Shown here in pieces: positions 37,401 through 49,400 of a stretch of 64,000 nt of DNA; the stretch's first letter is position 1, and the number at the start of each line of letters is the position of its first letter. Origin of the DNA: Owenia fusiformis (lineage: Eukaryota > Annelida > Polychaeta > Sabellida > Oweniidae); the NCBI GenBank assembly GCA_903813345.2, contig CAIIXF020000003.1, positions 10,742,931 to 10,806,930 on the forward strand. Reading direction: 5' to 3'. The translations under genes were made by a program, and so were the position numbers. A model generated the notes under the pieces. It worked only from the letters and a program-made list of their open reading frames with translations, was not told where the DNA came from and did no database searches.

Positions 37401-40400
37401 AGTTATTGCCCGGACGGACGGACGGATGTACGGACGTACGTATGGACGGACGGACGGACGGACGGAGGCGTTCCCTATATCCCTCCGAACTTCGTTCGAT
37501 GGGATAATAATCTCAGAAGCATTTACATGTAGCTGGTGTCACCATTGCTCTTGTAAGTATATAAAGATGTCAATAATCTCTGAGGCATTTACATGTAGCT
37601 GGTGTAACCCATGCTCTTGTAAGTATATAATGATGTCAATAATCTCAGAAGCATTTACATGTAGCTGGTGTCACCATTGCTCTTGTAAGTATATGATGAC
37701 GTCAATAATCTCAGAAGCATTTACATGTAGCTGGTGTCACCCATGCTCTTGTAAGTATATAATGATGTTTATAATCACAGAAGCATTTACATGTAGCTGG
37801 TGTCACCCATGCTCTCATAAGTATATAATGATGTCAATATTCTCAGAAGGATTTACATGTAGCTGGTGTCACCAATGCTCTTGTAAGTATATAATAATGA
37901 TGTCAATAATCTCAGAAGCATTTACATGTAGCTGGTGTCACCATTGCTCTTGTAAGTATATAATAATGATGTCAATAATCTCAGAAGCATTTACATGTAG
38001 CTGGTGTCACCATTGCTCTTGTAAGTATATAATGATGTCAATAATCTCTGAGGCACTTACATATAGCTGGTGTCACCAATGCTCTTGTAAGTATATAATG
38101 ATGTCAATAATCTCTGAGGCACTTACATGTGCTGGTGTCACCAATGCTCTTGTAAGTATATAATGATGTCAATAATCTCTGAGGCACTTACATGTAGCTG
38201 GTGTCACCCATGCCCTTGTAAGTACACCGTTTGACAAAATAAAAATGACACCCACCCACACAATGTTTCATAAATATTTGTCTGAAGAAGTTCAGACTTG
38301 ATTTTTGCACATTAAAACTCCATTTTGCAATTTTAAGTTTCAGATGACTAGCTCACCTAGATGCACATTTTTATGCACAATTGGATCTTGCACAAAAAAT
38401 GACACCCCTTTTGTAAAATAATTTTGGAAATAAGTTATAATGATTTTATCAATGACAACTTCATTATTTTGTGTTTAATGGAATGGACTTCATTTTCCTG
38501 AAAGTACAAGTCAAAATCATTAGTAATTAAAAACTTATGTTTGAAAAACTGAGTTGCATTTTCTGTGCAGAATCCATGTGCAAAGGAATGAAAATTTTGT
38601 AATGCTCAAAAAATTTGACCAACTTGAGCTACACATCTAAAATATTTGGAGGTGCCTTCGCATTATGTCTTCTTTGAATGTGTGAAAGGACAAGTCTATA
38701 TGTCAATAAATAAACAAATTATGCAATGTTAGGTGGGTGTCATTTTTTGTGTCACCCTGGATAAAATGATGTCAATAATCTCAGAAGTACTTACGGGTAA
38801 TTGGTGTCAACCATGCTTTTGCAAGATATAATGATGTCAATAATCTCAGAAGTACTTACACGAAGCTAGTGTCACCCATGCTTTTGTAAGTATATAATGA
38901 TGTCAATAATCTCAGAAGCATTTACATGTAGCTGGTGTAACCCATGCTCTAGTAAGTATATAAAGATGTCAATAATATCTGAGGCATTTACATGTAGCTG
39001 GTGTCACTCATGCTCTTGTAAGGATATAATGATGTCAATAATCTCAGAAGCATTTACATGTAGCTGGTGTAACCCATGCTCTTGTAAGTATATAATGATG
39101 TCAATAATCTCAGAAGTACTTACATGTAGCTGGTGCCACCCATGCTTTTGTAAGTATATAATGATGTCAATAATCTCAGAAGGACTAAGATGTAGCTGGT
39201 GGCACCCATGCTCTAATATATACAGGGTGAGCCAAAAAAGTAACCGAAACAAATGTTAATTATTCTGTCATCCAGCATGGATTTAAATCATATTTGGCAC
39301 AAGTGAACCTTGTTTAATATTCTTGCATTCTGTACAAGTTCCATTAGTCACGATCTTATGGTCATTTTAAAAAACATGCTAAAAATACAGAAACATGCCA
39401 AAATCACTTTTATCTTTGGAGCTATATTTACAACTCTAGAATTTGATTGGTTCATTGAAACTGTTTCTGTCATGCTAATATCACCTGTGAAGAGAATGTG
39501 AGACACCTACCTCCAGCACATGTGACAGAACATTGTGATGTCACAGCACTCCATGTGTAGTTATGAGGCAGATCAACTGTCATTGCATTTATTTTAGGCA
39601 TCGTGTATTCATAGTAAATCCCTGGATTGTATCCCTGCATCAGCACCTGGAACAACAGACCAGCAATGACCTGAACTTGTAAGTATAATGTCACACCTCA
39701 ATTACTCCCCTGAAGCCCAATGGCATTGACTTTTCTCTTCCCTCTTAAAGAAACAGGTTTTTTCTTCTGAGGACAGGCCCTAATATATCATTTAGGGGCG
39801 TCAGAAGGAATTGCCAAGAGGGGAGCAACTTTTGGGTATGAAGCGCGCTTCACGTGATGCATGCTGCGCAATCTAGGGGGATCGGGGGGAGGCATGGCTC
39901 TGGTGCATTCTGAATATATCTCAGCACAAAATTCCCAAACAATAAAAACAAGAAAAAAATGTGATTTTAGAAAACTTCAACTTCAACTTCTTCAAAGTAT
40001 TTACATACTGTATGGGTTCCTGAGAAACTATACATGGCATAGAATTAAATGTAATATGAGAAATGCAGGGGCGTAGCCAGCTTTCAGGGCTTTCAGTCAG
40101 CGGGAGGTGCGATCACCAAAAAAAATTGAAAATCAGTCAAGGGGGTGCGATTTATCTTGAATTTTACAAAAGTTGATGTAACTTCCTTCAAAATTGAGCT
40201 GGAAGCTTCAAATAAAAAGCATTTTAAAGCTAATTTCTTTTTCTATCTAATGAGATCTCCTATGCTTGAAGTATAGACTGGATAAAGTATCATTTCTGTC
40301 ATTATTACACTTTGACTTTAATTAGCTATAGTGAATCCTATTGAACGAAACACATTTTGAAAATTTCTACTTGAACAGAGCACATCAGCATATTCAATTT

Positions 40401-43400
40401 GAACCAAATCTGTTCACTGGTATTTGAGTTATCAAAGATAGTCATTTTGAAATTCAGCCATCATCTTGAAAAGCATTTCATGAACAGAGTTACTATGTCC
40501 CTAGGCATCAGCATATAAAATTTGAACCAATCCGTTCACTGGTTTTTGGGTTATTATCAAAGATAACGTTTCTTTACAAAATTGGTGGCCATTTTGAAAA
40601 TCAGTCACGATCTTGAAAATTCTAGTGTGTCTCTAGGCATCAGTACATAAAATTTGAACAAAATCCATCAACTTGAATTTGAATTATCAAAGATTATATT
40701 TCTTTTGAGTTATCGCCTGGACACAAGGACAGATGGAAAGACGAAAGGATGGAGAGATGAAGGGACGGCTTTCCAATATCCCCCTCAAACTTCATTTGGT
40801 GGGATAATACATTCAATTTGAGAGCAAACTAGCAGTTAACCTACCTCAACAATCAATTGTTCATCTATTGGTCCAGGTGATTTGATCATTTCTGGCTGCT
40901 TATGTGGCCGTTTATATTCAAACTTTGCTCCTGCAAACATGAACTTCCCAGGCCAGGTGACCCTCCAATGTCCAGTAAGGTAATATGCACCATGATCATT
41001 CTTTATGGCTAGATAATTTGGTGAGATTTTTGTTTCTGAGATTTTTAAGCTTCTCGCCCCCTTTGGAATCTTCACTATCTCATGGTAATCTGGAACACAT
41101 ACATATCTGGTGAGATATTTTTTATTTTTCCACAGATAATGCTTACAATTAAATGCCACATTGATTTGCAGGGTGGGCCAAAAAGTGTCCATAACTTTAA
41201 TTTTGAAATAATTAACTGCATATATTTCAAAAATATTTCTGATTGAGATGTATTGTAATTGTTCTCAAAATAGGAAAAAAATCTTCAGGGGTTTGGGAAT
41301 AATATAGGTGAACAAATACTGGAGATCTAAGTGAAAATAAACAGTTGTCAAAAAGCAGCAATTTAACACTGATATTAGTCATATCTCAAAGAATACCAGT
41401 CTGTCAGAGAATAACATGTGGTGAGGAGTTCAGCACTGTCTGAGCTTATTTCCTGATAAAAAATGGAATATTAGAAGTATCATAATAATTAAGATGGAGA
41501 AAAGCTAATTCAGCACCGAGAAAAAGGGTGATTGGGAAAATCTGCCTGGACAATTCAAACTATTCTGAGATGTTATCTGTGGTAAGAACTAGGAGCTCTT
41601 ATGAATCAGAAGGTGAGTTAGGTGCAAACAAATTACATCATTTGTTTTTCAATGATCCCTTTTGCTAATATTCGCTGCATATGCAAAAATATTTCTAATA
41701 ATCTAGCTGTTGCTGTTACCGAAAATGTTGTATCAACAAATCAGATTTTTTCTCAATAAAAGTCCTTAAGAAATGCAAGTGAACACTACTAACAATTTAC
41801 AACCTAATAGACCAGGTATGTTATGGCAATTAGTAAAAGATGTGACTGTCTAAAGTCATTTGCCATACCCTACCTTGTCCAAGCAAACTAACATTTTACA
41901 TTTTGTATATTGTATATGTTATGTAAACTTGAATTAATTTTAAGCACACAAACAGAATTCAACATGAAACCCTCCAATTCACGTTAATAAAAGTACATGT
42001 ACTTAATATTAAGAGATAAAATCAATTAAAGTTCTATAGAACAGAATATAATACTGCTCTTTCATCACATCATCCAAGCATACAGTTGCTATATCTTGGA
42101 AATTGTACAATGTAAAATTTAGAAATAATAACAAATGAAATACGTCATGTATGTCATGTATATAAATGTGCTGTCAAAATTGACAAAGACATGGACATTG
42201 ATAAAGATACCAGTCAAAAATGTGAGAAAAAAGTGAACAATAAATATAATACAAATTACCTAAAAACTAGAAATAAGCAACTCAGCGAAGTAGTAAATCC
42301 CAATAAACAAATTATTTATGAGTATGAAATATAATTCTTCAGCATAATTCAGCCATAGTGACATATAAAATCTACTAAATATTGAGAATTCTCATATGAG
42401 GTGACCCTTTTGGATTTTCCGAAGTACTGTACATTTAAGATGAATGATACAATACATGTAATTGTGATCTACTCAATAAAATATATTCAATTCAAGTATA
42501 ATAGCCATACATTGAAGAGATCTCTATGACTAGATAATAACATCAACGCCAAAACGTAGCAAATCTAATCCAACAGCCATGGCTGCCATTTTTACAAAAT
42601 CCCTTACTACTTTTTCAGTTTCCTTCTACAACTTTTACAGTTTCAGCAAAAATCGTAAAATAACACACATAAAAATGGCCACCATTTTCAAATTGGTTAC
42701 TCATTATTCAAATTGTCATTAAAAAGTGTAATATTCTTCTGGCAAAATTTCCCAAAAAATCGCACACACGTGTAAATGGCAGCCATTCAAAACAGCCATT
42801 CAAAATGGCCACCTGTTAGCCAAAGCCAAAGTGTGCCACGCTTATATGAGTATTCACATATCAAATATGAACAAAATCGCTCTATTACTTTTTGAGTTAT
42901 AGCATGGGCTCTCTTGAAAGCTCATGGTTATTGTAAAAAAACAGATGTACAGACGTACAGAGGAATTCCCTATATTTCTCTGAATTTCGTTTGATGGGAT
43001 AATTACTGAAAATTCTAGCAATGGGTGGCCATTTTGGATTTTATTGAGGCTTGAATATGAACTACATTACAATATTGAAGTCATACTTTCAGAGTGATCT
43101 CAAAATTAATTTTTTTTTTTTTTTATAATTTTTTTTATAAATTCCTGTTTTCTTGATCGCCATACATCCCTGAACCGCATATGAAGAAAAGTATTCAACT
43201 TATTATCCAGACAGTTGAACCGCCTGAAGAATGAACTATCAGATTGACAGACTAATAAATGGAGGGCTACTGTATCCCTACTGAACTTTGTTTGTTGGGA
43301 TAATGATGTTGCTTAGTGATAGAATAAACGTCATATGTTTTTCTTAAAATTAAGATTCATATCAAGACAAATACATATTAAATGGTGTTTCTTTTTCTAG

Positions 43401-46400
43401 TGGACTATAGGGGTTACAACACTGCAAACAGGGGGGGGGGGTTATATTGAGGGATATAGAAAATACTGAAGAGTCATAGTTGATGTGTTATATGAACAAT
43501 TCATTACAAGATTATTTTGAGGGAAATGAAACACCCTATACAATTTGTTTGCTATGACAGGCTGATGAGAAAAGGTCAATACAAGCCATCTTGAGCTTCA
43601 TCAAATATTTCTCTCCATTATTTGATTTGAATAGGTTCTAGTATTTCTTTATAATTTGTTTGTTTTAAACAATTCCACTCTTCCCCCTCAACTGGACTTG
43701 AAAGATGACAACAGAATGATATTTTCTCATGGGTGTACTTCTCACATCAGTATGCATTACTGAGTACTCTTATGTGATACCTGTGCGAATTACAGTATAT
43801 AAGTACATTCCTCTGTAGTAGGCTGAAATATGGCATTAAAGTAAATCCTTCAAAAGAAAACATCAGCAGTTCATGTCAATCCATGTCAATCCATTTTAGA
43901 AAAAAGGAAAACAGTTCTGACTTTATTTCAAGATAATCCTATTCTTAAGGTTATCTGACAAAAATATTGAAAAGTGGATGTATTTTAACATCTTCAATTA
44001 TTTCTATGTTCAATCTCAATTCTCATTTCAGAAAATGAAATAAGATTGTGAGGAAAACATTAACAAGCTTTCTGAAACTAGAAATCAGCAACTCCATGGA
44101 GCAGCAAATCCCAATGAACAAAATGACCTATTTTCTAAATATTTTCTAAATATGAAGAAACTCTGTCTACTACTATATTCAAGTTATCTTCCAGACAGAC
44201 AGTCTTCAATATACAGTATATCCCTACCGAACTGTGTTCGTTGGGATAATGATTGCTTTCAACATTTTACACTCTCTATTCATTCTCCTTCATTTAAGAA
44301 AAAGCATTTACTCAAAGTATTAATCCCTTTAAACTGTATGCGTTTTTTTCTCTAAAAGAACAAATTTTCATTTAATTAAAGGTAGCTGCTCTAACATCTA
44401 ACCAGATATTCAGGAAAGACTGACTTCTGGCCTTATTGATCTCGTAAACTATTTTATGACTTCAATCAATAATTGTAAATACAATATATATTTAGAGGTT
44501 ATGTCACTATCGTGGCATATATGCCCGAGGTCTCAGTGATATATGGCCCGACCTCTGATACAATATATTTTCCATCGACTGGCATCACAACAGTCAATAA
44601 ATAACTTGTAAATGAAAATATTTTAATTAATTATTTAAAATAAATGTGCTTGGTCTATTACATCATAATAATGTGGAAAATATGAAACGGCCTGTTTGGA
44701 AAAAGGTTCGTCTAGAAAGCCAAGGGTAAGGCATCCTGAATACAAACCACATAGCCTATGTTTCATTCAAAACTTTTCACAAGTGATCAAGATAAGTCTC
44801 TTGATTGATTAGAATGATTATTGCCGAGAGCAACTACCTTTAATGCATGTAGTTATACAAATAATAATTAATGAATATACATGTATGATTCAGCCAATTT
44901 CTGCGACAATATGCATAATAGAATTATCTCATTAATCCCAATCTTTGAATGAACATGACTATATTCCGGACATTTCGTTAAAATTTTAATTTAATTTCTT
45001 CTTACCATATTGTTTGGGTTGGTCAGTAAATGTGCCATTGATGATGTCACAATCAGTTCCATTGCCGCCACACACCCCACACCTGTCAATAACAGCTTTA
45101 GACTTGACTACATTATCACATCCAACCTCCTACAATAAGACCAGAAGAAAATCACTGAAAACCACTAAATAAGCTTGAACTAGGATGGTGGTGCTATGTT
45201 GCCCAGCTTTCTTTTTAGGTAGGACTGAATTTTCCTGGTGGGAGTTCTCATTTTTGATATGGTCATAAGCATTGGGTAAATCCAAAAATGTTTGTGGTTG
45301 TGCAATTCCCCAAAGTAGCAAATCCCAAATTATGAACATTTATGTGACATGATTTCATAATATAATTTCTTTCTTGAGTAGAGATCCTATGGCCATGATG
45401 TATTAGCGTAAAATCTGACAAAAACCTGATGCCAATACCTGAATACATTTACTTGCTTTTTCATCAATAATATTTCTCCTGGAAATGGCAGCCATATTGA
45501 ATCAAGAAGCCCTCCTGAACATTTCTTATTGAGCAGGGTTATATGGCTATAGGCATCAGCATATAAAATCTGAATCAAATCTGACAACTGATATTTGAGT
45601 TTTAGAAAAATTATACTTGATAAAAAAAATTGTGTCGGTTTTCATTTCAATAGCCATCATGAAAATACCCTTTTGAGAATAGTCCTATATCCCCAATGCA
45701 TCAGCATATAAAATTTGAACTAAATCTACAAACTGATATGTGAGTAATTAAAGATTACATTTTTTATAAAAATGGCAGCCATTTTGAATTCAGTGGCCAT
45801 CTTAAAAAATTCTTACTTATAAGGCATCAGTACAAAAACTGACTGACATATGGGTTATCAAAAATGGTGGCCATTTCAATTTTAGTGGCCAACTTAATAC
45901 TTCCTTCTTGAGCCTAAGTCCTTTGTCCCTAGGGCATCAAATGTAAAAGATTTGAACTAAATCTGATGACTTGTATTTGAGTTATCAAAGATAACAATAT
46001 TTTTGAAAATGGTGGCCATTTGAAATTCTTAAGCAGATCTTCTATGTCCCTTAGGCACAAGCATATAAAATTTAAACCAAATCTGTCAACTGGTATTTGA
46101 GTCATCAAATGTATTATTCTTACAAACAAGGCGTTAACATTGACAAAATGTCACCACCTACAGTAGTTGCTCATAATATTATTAGTTCAATCTAAAGTCA
46201 GATTTGAACTTATGAGAACTTCTAGATGATTTTGAAAAAAATTGGTCAATTTGAAGCAAGTTGAAAAATACTTTTAATCTTGAGAAGGTCAATGAAGGTC
46301 AAATCTCAAATCTAAAGTCAGATTTGAACTTCTGATAACTTGTAGATGATTTTAAAAAAAAGATTTGGTTAATTTGAAGCAAGTTGAAAAAATACATTTT

Positions 46401-49400
46401 TGACATTCTTTGACCTTGAAAATGTCACTGAAGGTCAAATCTTAAATATAAAGTCAGATTTGAACTTCTGACAACATGTAGATGATTTTGAAAAAAAGTG
46501 AAGTCAGTCTAAACAGTATTTGTCAAGTTATTGGAACTTGTTTTAATAATTTGTTGCAGACACCAACCACCGATCACCAACCACCGTCACAAAAGAACAG
46601 AGACCATAATTCAATATGTCACTACTTTTTGTAATCTGGTATCTGAGTTATTGCCCAGACAAATAAAGGAAAGGACAGATGAATGGATGGACAGTCGAAC
46701 GGACAGACACCTTTTTCTATATATTTATCCCTACAAACTTTGTTGGGTGTGATAATATTCTAAAGAGGCTGAAATATTGTTTTCATGCACTTACCATGCA
46801 AAGGCCATCAACACATACATTAGAAGACCCCTGTTGACACCTAGTACCATCCACAACCTTGTTGGACAAGGCAAAGTAGAAGTCATAGCCCTCAGCTTTA
46901 CAGTATAGACGACAGAAATCATCCTCTGAAAGAATTAGGAACACTGAGAGAATAGGCCAGAAGGTAAGTTTCATTAACACAAACATTGTGGCATCTCTCC
47001 AATACAGTAGTATCTAAATAACTCGATAATATACATGTGGATAAGGCCAAGTAGCAGAATTCAAACAGTTATATCTGGGTTTTCGTAAAACACAGACCGC
47101 CGACCACCGACCACCGACCAGTCACTCTCCACAATTGGGTACATGTGGTCGGTGGTCGGCTGACGGTCTTTTACATAAGGATGAAAAATGCAAAATTAGA
47201 AGTAAAACTAAAACTGGGAATCCAATGACTATAAAACCTTTACTAGGTCGTGATTTAAAAACGTATAATTATCATTTCAAATCACGATGAAAACGTTACA
47301 TCGTCGTGGTGTGTAATGTCATATTTTTAAGTGATGTTTCAGTTGTTAGAAGACCAATTTCATCCTGGTTAGTCACTTTGGAAAAAAACGCACGTAACAT
47401 TGCATTAAGTTCATTCTTCATTCATATGAAACGCAATAACAAAAACACACAAACATCGTCGATGTTGACGTCGTAACGTTATGTTTGATTTCTCAGTTGT
47501 TAAACGTCAACTGGTAAAAACTACATTTGATATGACAAAAAAAGCTTTCTAATGGTGTACTGAAATGGTAAGTCACTTTTAATCCCGATAAGAGAACGCA
47601 TGTAACATTATATCGTGTTCAGTATTCAGGCTATGATGATAACAAATCATTTTTGTTTCGAAATTGTTAAATTTCAGTAAAAAATTAGGATAGATTCCCG
47701 TAGAAACGATAGGTTGGTTAATGATAGGTTAGGACCTAAGGCAGGACAATTAATCGAGAGGAGACAGTCATGACCAATTTGTTTGCTTGCCATTCGTTGC
47801 AAGGTACAAAATCGGTAAAAAACGTTGCCTAGTCCAACGATTGACATTCAAAATCAAATTATTAAAATTCTAAGGCTACAAATATGTTCGGTCTTTTACA
47901 TGATATGGTCGGTCTTTTACACATTTTCTTCAAACCCTGTTTTGAGGCTACCAGTGGAAAACACCGACCGGTCGGTGGTCGGTGGGGTCGGTCTTTTCCG
48001 AAAACCCGTTATATCTTGGATTATGACTATTTTCTGACCATGAAGACAGGCATATCTTTTAGAACCATTCATAATCTCAAAGAGAGGTATATATAATGAT
48101 AGTCAATTGATATTGAGGGTGCAATCAACCCATCAACATCCTTGAATTTTCAATGATGTTGACCTCATTTTCACTAAAAAGGCACACCCTATATTGTTTG
48201 ATAAATATTAGCCATGCCTGACTGAACTACCACAATAAAGTCCCAAGCATTATGTTCACCAGTTCATATTTTTAGAATGTAACAGACAATTCTGTTCTTA
48301 GGTCAAACTCACTAAATTCAATACAAAAGAGCAACCATGGGATGAATAGGATATCCTATGATTTCCTCTGGCTATCATTTTTATCTACTCATGGATATCG
48401 CGCATCTCCATTCATTCGCTGCGCTATTTTGTGGAGATGGACGATATCTTCTCATGGATGAAAATGGTATCCCTCAAAAACCATAGGATATCCTCTATTT
48501 ATCCTACACTTAGTGAACTAAATGTATGATATAAAAACATTAAAAAAGATTTGATATCTAATATTGGCAAAATGAATAACTTCAGGAAATCGCCACAATA
48601 TACTCTGGAAAACCAATACTCCGCTTGTTGATTTCCAAAAATTTATTTTTCAATGATATTCTACATTTAGTATGCCAATTGAAGAATAATATGAACACCC
48701 TATGATTTTTCCAGAATATCACTTTTTATCCCATGGTTGCAAGGATATAGATCGAATATTCCATGCAGATATTTTGGATATGTGGATCAAGGTATCATAT
48801 TTTAGCAAAGAATTCTCAAACCATTGAATATCACTTTTAAACTATCAAATATCACTTCTTAAAAAGTGATATTCGATGGTTTCAAAAGTGATATTCGATG
48901 GTATTAAAAGAAATATTCAATGGTGTCACATAGTTCACTCATAAAACTAAATTAAGCATTTCAAAACAATATTCTCTGAATTCCATGGATATCGCTTTTT
49001 TTCCATGCATTTGCAAAATATCATAAATATATTTGCATGTTATCCTTCAGATTTGCCCTCAACTATGGGATTACTTAGTATATCCTATTAAAGTTGTAAT
49101 AAAACCATTTTACTCAATTTAGATATGTTTATGCCATCTTACTGTATGAAGGCCACACTTTACGATGGTGAACCATCAACAACTCCAAAAGTTCATTTTA
49201 TCATGATATCGGATATATAAAGTCATCATGTGTGCATGTGCGGCAAAACTGATTTCATTTTCAGAGCAGAAATTTTGTTCTCATCAATTTTGCGGAGGAT
49301 ATAATATCACTTGCATTTGAGTGCGGAATCAATCTAGTTGAAACATGCTATTGAAACCATGTAAGTTATATAACAGCAAGCATTGCTAGTGTTTGCGGAT

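Larger units (their letters stand above)
36206..39215. repeat. 66-bp minisatellite (about 22 units) derived from the adjoining intron/exon junction, with two insertions
   Basis: The plus-strand unit reads AATCTCAGAAGCATTTACAT, GTAGCTGGTGTCACCCATGC, TCTTGTAAGTATATAATGAT, GTCAAT. Most units are 66 bp and a few are 69. Units occupy 36211-36496, 37508-38222 and 38763-39215. Read on the minus strand, the unit aligns with the last bases of the intron and the first 45 bases of the TSR2 exon at 36205: TATACTTA(T/C)A, then GGT(C/G)AC(C/A)(T/C)CAG, then AAGTGCCTCAGAGATTAT. The 245-residue and 120-residue plus-strand ORFs arise because 66 is a multiple of 3; they are not genes. Confidence 0.85.

Noticed and set aside
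37426-38163. 245-codon plus-strand ORF of Cys-rich repeats (SEAFTCSWCHHCSCKY)
   Set aside because: It is the 66-bp minisatellite read in one frame; it starts inside an unrelated inserted element and lies antisense in an ADAMTS intron.
36211-39215. CRISPR-like array of 66-bp units
   Set aside because: No variable spacers; the whole unit repeats and it matches exon sequence.
38897-39259. 120-codon ORF of the same Cys-rich blocks
   Set aside because: Continuation of the same minisatellite, not a separate gene.
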